Shown: positions 35,916 to 44,654, numbered from the stretch's first letter. The stretch is 64,000 bases of DNA from an uncultured bacterium (GCA_900553895.1 USFB01000002.1:61211-125210); one strand, 5' to 3'. A program made the numbers and translations. Notes: generated by a model from the letters alone, not told the origin.

Positions 35916-36557
35916 ATGCAACACAATATATTACGCGAATCAAATGTTACGAAAATATTTTTAATTTATGTTGATAACGGAGCTAAAAAGAAAATTGCGG
36001 TGAAACTCCGATTTATGGATAACAAAGAATGTTATTTTGTAACTCCGACTCCTACAAACTTCAAAAAACCTAAAAAGAAAATTCAAGCAGAATTAAAAGT
36101 TTACACAACTGATGGAATTTATCAATCACAAGTGACTTTATTAGATTCTAACATGTCACTTAATGAAGTTTTGTACGAAGTTTCAATTCCAATTAAGTGG
36201 AATTTTTCACAGTCGCGTTTGAGTTCAAGAAAAACTATAGAGTTACCATTAAACATAAGCTTTAATGACGGTTTTCTTATTGAAACAAAGACTCAAGATT
36301 TGTCATTAGGCGGTGTTTCTTTTATTTTAAAACAACAAATTTCAAGCATTTATAAAAAGCTTTCAGGTATATTAACTCTTGAATTACCTAGAAACACACT
36401 TATCAACTTTCCTGATGGAAAATTGACAGTAGAAACAAAATTCGTGCGAGAAAATTTAACCGACAACTATGAAGGAACAATGTATAGCTTCAAGTTTGTA
36501 GGACTTAAACCAGAGGATGAAGAAATCTTAAAAAATTTCTTATTACGCATTGACTAA
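35916..36557 (+). CDS. PilZ-domain cyclic-di-GMP receptor (YcgR-like)
   Basis: 213 aa. A beta-rich N-terminal domain (1-100) precedes a PilZ domain with the c-di-GMP signatures: RLSSRKTIELP (RxxxR, about 109-113) and TQDLSLGGVSF (D/NxSxxG, about 144-150). Two-domain PilZ proteins of this type act as flagellar brakes or regulators. It probably reads c-di-GMP made by enzymes such as the GGDEF protein at 3452. Weak ribosome site (GAGAG). A small unknown gene follows at 57 bp. Confidence 0.85.
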   Translation: MQHNILRESNVTKIFLIYVDNGAKKKIAVKLRFMDNKECYFVTPTPTNFKKPKKKIQAELKVYTTDGIYQSQVTLLDSNMSLNEVLYEVSIPIKWNFSQSRLSSRKTIELPLNISFNDGFLIETKTQDLSLGGVSFILKQQISSIYKKLSGILTLELPRNTLINFPDGKLTVETKFVRENLTDNYEGTMYSFKFVGLKPEDEEILKNFLLRID

Positions 36558-36614
36558 TTTGACTTTATAAAAATTTGAACTAATAATATTATATACACAG
36601 ACGAAGGTATTTAG

Positions 36615-36866
36615 ATGAAATTAGTAAACAGACTTAAAGTTTTTGAACAGAAGTATGTATTTTTGAGATGGGCAACAGGAGCAGAGTACGGAAAAGTTAC
36701 TTATGTTGGCGAAGACTATATTGAATTCAATATTATAGATATTGATACGATGGAGTATCGTGAAACTACAATAATCAATTCAAGCCTTATTTTAGAAGCT
36801 ATTTTTGGCGGTCCGGATATCTCGAGAATTGTTGCGGAAATATCTTCAATGCTACCAGATTCATAG
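36615..36866 (+). CDS. Small unknown beta-rich protein
   Basis: 83 aa, ATG with GAAGG upstream. Short strands (GKVTYVGEDYIEFNIIDI, ETTIINSSLIL) suggest a small beta-barrel reminiscent of Sm or CsrA-like folds, but I see no diagnostic motif. It follows the PilZ gene on the same strand and may be cotranscribed. Confidence 0.6.
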   Translation: MKLVNRLKVFEQKYVFLRWATGAEYGKVTYVGEDYIEFNIIDIDTMEYRETTIINSSLILEAIFGGPDISRIVAEISSMLPDS

Positions 36867-36904
36867 TTGATGTCAGGCTGAGAACCCAACCTGCATTTGC
36901 CGGT

Positions 36905-38476
36905 TTATTTTAAGATTTCATCCAAATCTTTTTTTACAGACGTAAGCCCTTTTATATTAAAGACGCTATCCAGTGTATTTATAAGATTTGGATTAAGTAG
37001 AATTGGTGTACATTTGCCTATTAAAACATCTGTATTAAACTTTTCTTTCAAATAAATCATTTGAGAAATTGTGTGCCTGTCACATTTTGGATAAAATACG
37101 CTAATTGGAATTGAATATTTTTCTGATAAACCTTCTGCAAATTCAACTGTCGCAAAAACATCAAAACAAGCATTCAAGCAAACAATATTTTCTTTTTGCG
37201 TGCAATAAGAAAGTGAAATAATCAAAACATCTCCTGGTGTTTGTTTCAAAAGTTTGTCGAAATAAGCTTGTTGTTCTAAAGTATATCCGTTCAAGCCGAC
37301 TATAAAAATATGTGAATAACTTTTTTGTTTCAATTTTTTTTCTATAATTCCCATAGAATTCTGGTAATCATAACCAATAGAAACTGTTTCACATTGTTTT
37401 CCGGTTTTGAAACCTTTAGCGTCTTCTGCGGCTTTAACAACATCAGAAAAATCTTTGTTTTTTATTTGGATTACACCTTTTGAAGAAGCAAAATCCGTAG
37501 TGTAAAGAAGTCCTCGATAAAGATTTTCTACGTTATAAAGCGAATGACGAGTTAGAACAATCGGTCCAGGAAAAGTTGCAAAGTCCAAAAGACAATTTTC
37601 GATACCTTGTCCATATTGTCCTTTTAAATTTTTGTACTCGCTAAATTTTGGGAATGTATGTGCTATCATCATTTCATCATGAGTATAAACATCAATTTCT
37701 TTATCTTTGACTGCTTCTAAAACGTCTTCCAATTCACGAACATTCGACCCTACAACCAAAATTGCTTTAGCCGGAGTTGTCGTGTATGAAACATCATTAA
37801 CTCGCCGTTTTCCGTAACGTTCTTCTTGTTCAGTTCGAAGATTTTTCATCAACTTATTATCAAGTTCTACAGCTTCAATAATCAAATCTTTTAAACATTC
37901 TGCTTTTGTTTCTTCAACATTCAGAGTATCTAAAATTTTTAATATCATCAAATAACCGTCTTTAGAATCAATTTCAAAAGTTTCTAAATCTAAAACATTA
38001 ATACAGATACTTTTTGCAATAACAAAAATTATTCTGTATAAATCTTGTGTTTCTTGCGAAAGTTCTTTAACTTTCGCAAGAAATTCTTTTTCACCAAGTT
38101 GAATTGCTTTAATAATATCAAGCTCTTTATTATATTTAATTACGGTTTTCGAATACTCAGGTTCAGCTCCTTTTTTATTACACATTTCTTCATACTCTTT
38201 AATTAAGCGTGGAAGTTCTTCATTATAAGCATGAGTAAGTGCATTAAAATCTGTTTCTGAAAATTGCGGATTAGAAACTAAGACAGAAATTGTATTCAAA
38301 ATCATTGCTTTGATTTTTTCATCAACAACATCATTTTCATAAAGCTTGAGTGCATAATGAGCCGAAGCTTTTAAGTATAAAACTAAAACTTCTTGCAAAG
38401 AAGAGGAGCGAGGATTCATAGAACAAATCCCACGGGAAATACAACTGTCGTATCTGTAATCAAAATTGTTTGTCAT
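36905..38476 (-). CDS. Degenerate hybrid-cluster-protein (hydroxylamine reductase)-like protein
   Basis: 523 aa. The central and C-terminal parts align by eye with Hcp: ILVVGSNVRELEDVL, VYTHDEMMIAHTFPKFSEY (Hcp has THGEMLPAH), YGQGIENCLLDFATFPGPIV and the tail LLNPNLINTLDSVFNIKG. Hybrid-cluster ligands are altered. The TTNC-type cysteine after FPGPI is LTRHS here, and the late SWYEQKA glutamate segment reads VFYPKCDRH. The N-terminal cluster has only CISRGIC. It may be a structural descendant without the redox centre, or one with a new cluster. It stands alone. Confidence 0.75.
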   Translation of the reverse strand: MTNNFDYRYDSCISRGICSMNPRSSSLQEVLVLYLKASAHYALKLYENDVVDEKIKAMILNTISVLVSNPQFSETDFNALTHAYNEELPRLIKEYEEMCNKKGAEPEYSKTVIKYNKELDIIKAIQLGEKEFLAKVKELSQETQDLYRIIFVIAKSICINVLDLETFEIDSKDGYLMILKILDTLNVEETKAECLKDLIIEAVELDNKLMKNLRTEQEERYGKRRVNDVSYTTTPAKAILVVGSNVRELEDVLEAVKDKEIDVYTHDEMMIAHTFPKFSEYKNLKGQYGQGIENCLLDFATFPGPIVLTRHSLYNVENLYRGLLYTTDFASSKGVIQIKNKDFSDVVKAAEDAKGFKTGKQCETVSIGYDYQNSMGIIEKKLKQKSYSHIFIVGLNGYTLEQQAYFDKLLKQTPGDVLIISLSYCTQKENIVCLNACFDVFATVEFAEGLSEKYSIPISVFYPKCDRHTISQMIYLKEKFNTDVLIGKCTPILLNPNLINTLDSVFNIKGLTSVKKDLDEILK

Positions 38477-38545
38477 AGTAAATTTATGATAAGATTAACG
38501 CAGTTTTTTTAAATTCCCTATAAAGGCTATTTTTAATATTCAAAT

Positions 38546-39211
38546 TTATTGATGATATTTTTTTGTTTTTTTTGTTATTTCTTTTTCTGAATTTTTTACC
38601 GTTTCAACTTGATTTAACAAGCCATTACCCGCTTCTATCGCTTTATTTCCGGCTTCTCTTTTAGCAGCCTGATTCCAACTTCCTGAAAGCTTTCTCCAGA
38701 AAGATTTTCTTTTATCTTTGGTATTCGCTAAAGGAGTACCTTTTTCAATTGCAGTATTACCATAGTCAGTTGCTATTTCTGCTTTTGAAGTTGTACTTTC
38801 TAATTTTGAACTATTATTTTTTATATTTGAACTAATCACTCCGATTTTTGAAGTGGCATTGTCGTTTAATGCTTCAATTCCTGAATTTATTGCATTAACT
38901 TTTGCTTCATCTTCTTCAGATAAACCGTCATTACCTGCATTTGCTAAAAGTTTTTCTCTTTCGGCTTCTTGTTCTTTTATTTGCGCTTCTAATTCCTTTT
39001 GCAAAACTTCTATTTCATCAATTTGAGCATCAATTTCTGTTAAATATTCATTCTGATCATCTATGATTTGTTCATAATCTGCAGACATTTCATTGCACAT
39101 TTTTGTAAGAATATTAGCAGCCTTAACATCAGTACAAAACATCATTGCCTTTGTTTGTTTAAACATATCTGCTGCACTTGTTTTTCCGGCAACATCCCAT
39201 ATATCAGTCAT
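38546..39211 (-). CDS. Unknown coiled-coil protein
   Basis: 221 aa. A long heptad region (about 45-105, EIDEIEVLQKELEAQIKEQE) is followed by Asn/Ser-rich helix (about 106-150) and a basic C-terminus (KRKSFWRKLSGSW, ITKKTKKYHQ). Such profiles are seen in secreted translocator, flagellar-associated or structural proteins, but no family is recognised. It has its own leader and no close cotranscribed neighbour. Confidence 0.6.
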   Translation of the reverse strand: MTDIWDVAGKTSAADMFKQTKAMMFCTDVKAANILTKMCNEMSADYEQIIDDQNEYLTEIDAQIDEIEVLQKELEAQIKEQEAEREKLLANAGNDGLSEEDEAKVNAINSGIEALNDNATSKIGVISSNIKNNSSKLESTTSKAEIATDYGNTAIEKGTPLANTKDKRKSFWRKLSGSWNQAAKREAGNKAIEAGNGLLNQVETVKNSEKEITKKTKKYHQ

Positions 39212-39323
39212 TTTAATATCCTCAAATTAATCTTACATATATTAAAAGTGTTATTTTAGAAACCAATTTCAAAACTTAAAATCTTCTTAACAAAAATTTA
39301 CAAAACAAATAAGTTTATAATAT

Positions 39324-39331
39324 GCTAAAAT
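39324..39331 (+). promoter_or_regulatory. Extended minus-10 placing the start at the ATG (leaderless candidate)
   Basis: TGCTAAAAT lies 6 bp before the ATG of the gene at 39338, with no Shine-Dalgarno and no good minus-35. Confidence 0.4.
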
Positions 39332-39337
39332 GTTCTT

Positions 39338-39817
39338 ATGAAAAAAGTTGCAATAATATATTCAAAATACACACCGACTATAGATGCTATCATCAACCAT
39401 CTTAAGGATTTTGAAGTTGAAATCTTTGATGCCTATAGAGATATGAGCAGTTTTGATTTAATTGCTAACACAAACTATCAAGGAAGAATTCCTGAAAATC
39501 ATATTGCGGTTCATTATTCCTTATTACCTGCTTTTAGAGAGTCCGAACCTGTAAAGCAAGCATTTTTAGCTGGTGCAAAGGTTACCGGAATAACTTTTTA
39601 TTATACTAATCCTGAAAAAATAATTACACAATATCCGATTTTCATTTCAAATTTTTCACATTATGACGATATTGAAAGAGAATTAGAATATTTAGAACAA
39701 ACAATTTACCCTCTGATATTAGAAAAAATTCTTAATAACGAACCTTTTGAAATCAGACAACTTTTATCAAAAGGATGTTCTGGCAATTGCGGAGGATGCA
39801 ACTCTTGCAAACACTGA
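39338..39817 (+). CDS. Formyltransferase (PurN)-like protein with C-terminal Cys cluster
   Basis: 159 aa. The segment AVHYSLLPAFRESEPVKQAF followed by LAGAKVTGITFYYT matches the PurN/Fmt core (NIHPSLLP...G...G.T.H.V). The catalytic Asn of the N-x-H triad is Ala here and the later Asp region is changed, so normal formyl transfer is doubtful. A unique C-terminal CSGNCGGCNSCKH resembles a metal site. The next gene overlaps it and resembles PurD, so the pair looks derived from purine enzymes but repurposed. Probably leaderless. Confidence 0.65.
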   Translation: MKKVAIIYSKYTPTIDAIINHLKDFEVEIFDAYRDMSSFDLIANTNYQGRIPENHIAVHYSLLPAFRESEPVKQAFLAGAKVTGITFYYTNPEKIITQYPIFISNFSHYDDIERELEYLEQTIYPLILEKILNNEPFEIRQLLSKGCSGNCGGCNSCKH

Positions 39818-40572
39818 ACATATTAATCGCTGGTGACGGGAAGCTTTTACAGCTTATTAAGAATTCAAAATTTTTGAAAAAACTTTATTCTACATCAGAT
39901 TTAGACGGAGCCGTTCATATCAAATTCAATACATTTGCGGAACTAGCAAAAAAATGTCGAGCACTGCAAATTGATATTGTTTTAGTGGAAAATGAAAAAT
40001 GGATTTTACAAGGTATTGCAGATGTATTAAGAAAAAATTTTGTAAATTGTATTGCGCCAAATGCTTTGATGGCAGAACGATTGATTGATAGTCTTTTATC
40101 AAGACAATTTCTTTTAAAATACAATATCAATATTCCTCAAAAACTGACGTATCCTAATAAATTTCCCTTGTTAGTAAGAGGCAAGGGTTTTAAATATAAA
40201 GCAAATACTTTGGCTGAAGTATTGCAAATAAAGGAATTTATTAATAAAAAATATCCTTCGGAAATTGCAAGTACAACTTTTTTGGAAGATTTTATAGAAG
40301 GAGAAGTATTGAATGTAACATCGTTTTTTGATGGAAAAACATTGAAAACATTTTCTAATGACAATCAGATTTTAGAGTATTCAAAATTATTAGAAAAAGC
40401 TCTGGTGCAAGAAAAAGCGAATTTTATAGGTTTCTTTAATTCAAGATTAATAAAAAATGACAGCACTTTATATAATACCGGGTTTGGGCTGAATTACGCA
40501 AAGACAGAATTTGAAAAAGATTTTCTATATATTTTGTATTGTGGAATTTATCAAAAATTGAATGAACTTTGA
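39805..40572 (+). CDS. PurD-like ATP-grasp protein (degenerate)
   Basis: 255 aa from TTG 39805, chosen because GGAGG lies 9 nt upstream and the Rossmann-like strand NILIAGDGKLLQLI starts there; an ATG at 39775 is alternative. The middle (NALMAERLIDSLLSRQFLLK, then FPLLVRGKGFKYKANTLAEV and FLEDFIEGEVLNVTSFFDGK) follows the glycinamide ribonucleotide synthetase order. It is much shorter than PurD (about 420 aa), lacking the C-terminal third with metal-binding residues. It overlaps the PurN-like gene, so a two-gene unit. Substrate unknown. Confidence 0.65.
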   Translation: MQTLNILIAGDGKLLQLIKNSKFLKKLYSTSDLDGAVHIKFNTFAELAKKCRALQIDIVLVENEKWILQGIADVLRKNFVNCIAPNALMAERLIDSLLSRQFLLKYNINIPQKLTYPNKFPLLVRGKGFKYKANTLAEVLQIKEFINKKYPSEIASTTFLEDFIEGEVLNVTSFFDGKTLKTFSNDNQILEYSKLLEKALVQEKANFIGFFNSRLIKNDSTLYNTGFGLNYAKTEFEKDFLYILYCGIYQKLNEL

Positions 40573-40634
40573 TATTCGCTAAAAACGCTCGCGGTGCGTA
40601 TGTCATTCGTTTTTTCAATATTATTTTTCATTAA

Positions 40635-40664
40635 AAAAGGTTAGGTTTTATAACCTAACCTTTT
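40635..40664. terminator. Bidirectional terminator between convergent genes
   Basis: AAAAGGTTAGGTT and AACCTAACCTTTT pair around TTAT, with A-run on one side and T-run on the other. It serves the genes ending at 40572 (plus) and 40671 (minus). Confidence 0.85.
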
Positions 40665-40670
40665 GCTTCT

Positions 40671-42560
40671 CTATTCGTTCAAAAGCTTATCTGCAAGTGG
40701 AGATTCGACTTTGCCATTAAGCGTTTTAGAAACTGTCTTAATATTCTCAGCCATTTTATCCATCTCAGGAGTCCAAACAAAATTATCCATTACATATTTT
40801 TCGCCTTTAGAAAAATCGCCTTTCATTTGAACTTGGATAATTTCTTCCAACATTTTTCTTGCAGTTGGAACCATTTTTTCAATGTCAATATCAAGCACAC
40901 CGTCAGGAGAAATTTTGATTGCACCTTCTTTTATAAAGTAATAATTTTGCATAACTGAGCGAACTCTATGCGCTTGGCTCAAAGTTGGTTTTGACATCAT
41001 CATATTATCAGTTGCATAAGTTACGATAATTTGTTTTCTTTGCTCAGGTGTGTACATGCCGGCATCTGTCAAAACGTCAAGCATAGCCAAAGAAACCATA
41101 TCAGCTTTATTTTCTTCGATAATTGATTTATACTTGCCCAAACCTTCTGTGCCTGATTTTGGTCCGAGAGAGTGTCCGTTTTCGTGACCAACAGTGAACC
41201 AATGATCTGCTTCGTCATTGTAGAATTTGTGTAATTCTGGGTTCAAAGTCGCATTCAAACGCTTTTTCATTTTTTCTTTAGCATCTTCAGAAGTTATAAG
41301 ACGAATTTGTCTGTGATAAACATTTCTTCTTCCGCCATCCAATTCACGAATGGAAAGTTTGTCGTCATTCGGCAAATTTTCTGCAAGCGTAATTCCCGCT
41401 CTAAATTCACCCACATCACCCGTAACGGCAACTAAGTCCGCATCAACCATCGTTTGTTTAGATTCTTTGTCAGGAGAAATATTTTGAATATAATCATCCT
41501 TAAATGGCATATTTTGCGCCATCAAAGGTAAGAATTTTTTTACATTAAGAATAGCATCAGTGCCTTTTTTATTAATAATGCCAACTCTTCCGCCCAGAAA
41601 ATCCTTTGCAACAGGCACAATTCCGTTTTCGTCCAAAAGTGCTTTTAATTCAGGATTTTCAACAACAGTTTCTGTTAATTCATCTGAATAATTTTCTCTT
41701 GTTATTGTAAATTCAAGCGGAGTATCTTGCAAAGTTGCCCATTTTTTGTCTGCATAAGCGTCAAGCATAGGATCAGCTGTTCTTAATGCTTTAGCTTGTA
41801 ATTTTAAAAACTCGTTAAAGTCCGCGTTTGTAGAAGTTTCAGATGCTTTTTCAAGTTCAGAAGCCATATAAGCAAAATCATCTTTAAACTTGTCAATATA
41901 ATCTGTTGCAACAAGTTCATTGCCTGCTCTTTCTACAACAGAGCGTTGGTTTAGAATTTTTGCAACTTCGTCAACTTTGCCGTTTTTAAGCATATCTATT
42001 AAAATCTTATGAAATTCATCTTTTTCTAAATCTTGAGGATAAACACCTTTTCCCGCACGCATTGAAACGCCTTTAGCAAGTTCAATCATATTGCTTTCTC
42101 TATCCAATGAGCAAACACCTTTTTGAGCGTCAAAAAGAATTTTCGTTAGTTTAGCGTCTTCGTTTCCTTTTTCGATTTCTCTATCCAAATATTCTTTAAA
42201 CGGCAAGTTATTCGGATTGTCTAACTGCATGTTGATTTTATCCAAAACAACCGCTGCTTTAACCAAATGTTTAAGTGCTTCTTTGTCGCCATCTGCTAGA
42301 TTTAAGAATTCTGGCGCATCAACAGCAAGCATTTTCTTTGTAGTTAAATAATCTTTATGTGTTCTTTTTTCCAACTCTTCATGTGAAAGATTAAGCTCAT
42401 AATCTTTTTTCAAGAATCCTACGTTGTTAATCATACTCATTTTATCAAGCTCCTTTACTAACTTATCATCGGGATAATTATTGGTTTGCGGCGTGCTTTT
42501 ATTCACACTCGCGCGGTAATTTATATTGTTATGGATTTTGTTTATTGGGTTTATATTCAT
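40671..42560 (-). CDS. M49 (dipeptidyl-peptidase III)-like metallopeptidase
   Basis: 629 aa. The zinc site is VGHENGHSLGP (His459, Glu460, His463) with the second motif IIEENKADMVSL (Glu482/Glu483), spaced as in the M49 family. Classical DPP III has HEXXGH; here the loop is one residue shorter (HEXGH), as in some bacterial members. The N-terminus (NPINKIHNNINYRASVNKS) is a low-complexity tail with the Y-x-A motif shared by other unknowns here, and no signal peptide. It probably cleaves peptides inside the cell. A tiny ORF and antisense RNA lie directly upstream. Confidence 0.82.
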   Translation of the reverse strand: MNINPINKIHNNINYRASVNKSTPQTNNYPDDKLVKELDKMSMINNVGFLKKDYELNLSHEELEKRTHKDYLTTKKMLAVDAPEFLNLADGDKEALKHLVKAAVVLDKINMQLDNPNNLPFKEYLDREIEKGNEDAKLTKILFDAQKGVCSLDRESNMIELAKGVSMRAGKGVYPQDLEKDEFHKILIDMLKNGKVDEVAKILNQRSVVERAGNELVATDYIDKFKDDFAYMASELEKASETSTNADFNEFLKLQAKALRTADPMLDAYADKKWATLQDTPLEFTITRENYSDELTETVVENPELKALLDENGIVPVAKDFLGGRVGIINKKGTDAILNVKKFLPLMAQNMPFKDDYIQNISPDKESKQTMVDADLVAVTGDVGEFRAGITLAENLPNDDKLSIRELDGGRRNVYHRQIRLITSEDAKEKMKKRLNATLNPELHKFYNDEADHWFTVGHENGHSLGPKSGTEGLGKYKSIIEENKADMVSLAMLDVLTDAGMYTPEQRKQIIVTYATDNMMMSKPTLSQAHRVRSVMQNYYFIKEGAIKISPDGVLDIDIEKMVPTARKMLEEIIQVQMKGDFSKGEKYVMDNFVWTPEMDKMAENIKTVSKTLNGKVESPLADKLLNE

Positions 42561-42569
42561 ATTATACTC

Positions 42570-42597
42570 TTGAAAAATTATTTAAATAGGTTAAAAT
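42570..42597 (+). promoter_or_regulatory. Promoter for the antisense RNA
   Basis: TTGAAA (42570-42575), 16-bp spacer, TAAAAT (42592-42597). Predicted start about 42604. Confidence 0.5.
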
Positions 42598-42603
42598 AAG
42601 AAT

Positions 42604-42697
42604 ACAGGCAAGGGTAGCGTCAATACCCTTACCCGCATCTCTAAAATAGAGATTTGAGTGTTAGAACTATTACTAGTATTAGTAATAGTTCTTTTTC
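42604..42697 (+). ncRNA. Candidate antisense small RNA of three hairpins
   Basis: About 94 nt between a promoter (42570-42597) and an intrinsic terminator. Three successive perfect stems are visible: AAGGGTA/TACCCTT (42610-42630), ATCTCTA/TAGAGAT (42637-42653) and AGAACTATTACTA/TAGTAATAGTTCT (42663-42692) followed by TTTTT. It is antisense to nearly the whole 24-codon ORF on the other strand, as in type I antitoxins. No RNA family recognised. Confidence 0.5.
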
Positions 42698-42715
42698 GCT
42701 GATTTCAACTAACAT
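42641..42715 (-). CDS. Candidate 24-aa hydrophobic peptide (type I toxin-like or leader peptide)
   Basis: ATG 42715 is preceded by AAAGGAGGT, a complete anti-Shine-Dalgarno match, with 5-nt spacing. The peptide MLVEISEKELLLILVIVLTL plus KSLF is a single membrane helix with a charged N-terminal part, the form of Ldr/Fst/TisB-type toxins. A near-consensus promoter gives an 80-nt leader. The ORF is overlapped by an antisense RNA. Because the M49-like gene starts 80 bp downstream, a leader-peptide role is the alternative. Confidence 0.5.
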   Translation of the reverse strand: MLVEISEKELLLILVIVLTLKSLF

Positions 42716-42800
42716 CTAAACCTCCTTTCGCGTTAGTGAAATTCGATAAATGTTCATCAAAATCTTTAGCCTGTATTCCATTTTAAATGTTCAGACCTCA

Positions 42801-42829
42801 ATTTTAGCATATTGGGGTAAATATATCAA
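42801..42829 (-). promoter_or_regulatory. Promoter for the 24-aa ORF transcript
   Basis: Minus strand: TTGATA (42829-42824), 17-bp spacer, TGCTAAAAT extended minus-10 (hexamer 42806-42801). Predicted start about 42794, giving an 80-nt untranslated leader. Confidence 0.65.
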
Positions 42830-42874
42830 TATATTTTAAAAAAGAGTTGTTTTATAAAGAACACTAAACGACTG

Positions 42875-43099
42875 TTAAAACGTAAAATCAAACAATTCTT
42901 TCATCTCTATATCAAGTGCATCTACCAATACTTTCATTGTATGAATCGTCACATTGGCTTCTCCTCGTTCAATTTGACCAATGTAATTAAAATTCATATC
43001 AACAATTTCTGCAAGCTTCATTTGAGAAAATTTCTTGAATTTTCTAACGTAAGCAAGCTTTGCGCCGAACTTTTTTTCAAGATTATTATTTATACCCAT
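42875..43099 (-). CDS. XRE-family HTH transcriptional regulator
   Basis: 74 aa, a single Cro/C1-type helix-turn-helix: FGAKLAYVRKFKKFSQMKLA, VDMNFNYIGQIERGEANVT and a closing helix VLVDALDIEMKELF. Such minimal XRE proteins act as DNA-binding dimers, often as autoregulators of adjacent small loci. It lies upstream, on the same strand, of the tiny ORF/antisense pair and could control it. The palindromic sites it might bind are not obvious. Confidence 0.85.
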   Translation of the reverse strand: MGINNNLEKKFGAKLAYVRKFKKFSQMKLAEIVDMNFNYIGQIERGEANVTIHTMKVLVDALDIEMKELFDFTF

Positions 43100-43247
43100 A
43101 ATAAAAGTATAGTATTAGTATTAACCTAATTCTAATCGCTATTAAATGTTTTTTACTGGCTATTAACCATTAAGATTTGTAGAACTTTTAATTTTAAGTT
43201 GGGCTTTCAGCCCAACAATTACCAATATTTTTATTAAAACTACACAG

Positions 43248-43274
43248 AAACGGATGGCTAAAAGCCATCCGTTT
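43248..43274 (-). terminator. Hairpin terminator after fabF
   Basis: AAACGGATGGCT and AGCCATCCGTTT pair around three bases, 28 bp after the fabF stop. The T-tract is short. A separate GTTGGGC/GCCCAAC hairpin lies at 43198-43216. Confidence 0.6.
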
Positions 43275-43301
43275 CTATTTGAATATTTATTTTAACTCAA
43301 G

Positions 43302-44555
43302 TTAAACTTCTTTGAATACCAAAGTTGCGTTGTGACCACCAAATCCGAATGAATTTGAAAGTGCAGCATGAACTTTCTTTTCTCTTGCTTTATGTGGAAC
43401 ATAATCAAGATTAGCAACGTGTTCATCTTGGTTATCAAGGTTAATTGTTGGAGGAACTTTGCCGTCTGTAATAGTTTTAACACAAACGATACCTTCAACA
43501 GCACCCGTTGCACCTAACATGTGACCATGCATGCTCTTTGTTGAACTTACTAACAAGTTTGGATTTTTTTCCTTGTCACCAAAAATCTTAGCAATAGCTT
43601 GAGATTCCGCAACGTCACCTAAACCTGTACTTGTTCCGTGTGGATTAATATAATCAATATCTTCAGGTTTCATGCCTGCATCAGCAAGAGCCAATTCCAT
43701 TGCCTTAATTGCACCGTTACCATCAGGATCAGGAGCAACCATATCATAAGCGTCAGCTGATTGACCATAACCTACGATTTCAGCATAAATCTTAGCACCA
43801 CGAGCTTTTGCGTGTTCGTATTCTTCAAGAACAACTACACCAGCACCTTCGCCCATTACAAAACCATCTCTATCTTTATCATAAGGTCTTGAAGCTTTAG
43901 TAGGCTCGTCGTTTCTCTTTGAAAGAGTTCTAGCCGCTGTAAATGCGCCAATACCTAAAGTTGTGATTGTAGCTTCGCAACCGCCAGCTACCATAACATC
44001 CGCATCGCCATATTGAATTGTTCTGAATGCATCACCGATTGAGTGAGAGCCTGTAGCACAAGCAGATACAACAGCCTTGTTTACACCTTTGTAACCGTGT
44101 TTCATAGATACACGACCTGAAGCCATATCAACGATTAGCATAGGAACTGTGAATGGAGAACCTTTTGTAGGTCCTTTATTAATCATAGCCATGTGGTTCT
44201 TTTCAAAAGTTTTGAAACCACCTGCTGCAGAACTTACCAAAACACCAATTCTATATGGGTCAATATCAGCTTCGTCAATACCTGAATCTGCAATAGCTTC
44301 ATCTGCTGCTACCATTGCAAATTGAGTAAATCTATCCATTCTGTTTGCATCCTTAGAAGACATATAATCTTCAGGATTAAAATCTTTATCTTTAATTTCA
44401 CCTGCTATTTTTACAGTGTGTTTTTCCGTATCAATAGATTCAATTAGTGAAACACCACTTTTACCATTAAGAAGAGCATTCCAAAAATTATCAACTCCAA
44501 TACCGCATGGAGTAACTGCTCCCATCCCTGTTATAACAACTCTACGTTTTGTCAT
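43302..44555 (-). CDS. fabF: 3-oxoacyl-[ACP] synthase II
   Basis: 417 aa from the ATG at 44555 (AAGGGGAAG upstream). Thiolase fold with the Cys-His-His triad: VVSACATGSHSIGDA (Cys about 166), NPHGTSTGLGD (His about 306) and STKSMHGHMLGATG (His about 342). It carries out the main chain-elongating condensation in type II fatty-acid synthesis. It follows acpP by about 100 bp on the same strand, the classic acpP-fabF order at the end of the fab cluster. Length is canonical. Confidence 0.97.
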   Translation of the reverse strand: MTKRRVVITGMGAVTPCGIGVDNFWNALLNGKSGVSLIESIDTEKHTVKIAGEIKDKDFNPEDYMSSKDANRMDRFTQFAMVAADEAIADSGIDEADIDPYRIGVLVSSAAGGFKTFEKNHMAMINKGPTKGSPFTVPMLIVDMASGRVSMKHGYKGVNKAVVSACATGSHSIGDAFRTIQYGDADVMVAGGCEATITTLGIGAFTAARTLSKRNDEPTKASRPYDKDRDGFVMGEGAGVVVLEEYEHAKARGAKIYAEIVGYGQSADAYDMVAPDPDGNGAIKAMELALADAGMKPEDIDYINPHGTSTGLGDVAESQAIAKIFGDKEKNPNLLVSSTKSMHGHMLGATGAVEGIVCVKTITDGKVPPTINLDNQDEHVANLDYVPHKAREKKVHAALSNSFGFGGHNATLVFKEV

Positions 44556-44654
44556 CTTCCCCTTTTCCTTAATCAATTCTCTGTTTACACAAATAATAAA
44601 TAAAGAGGGCGAAAATATACAATCCTCACCCTCTTAATATAATTTTAAAACTTA

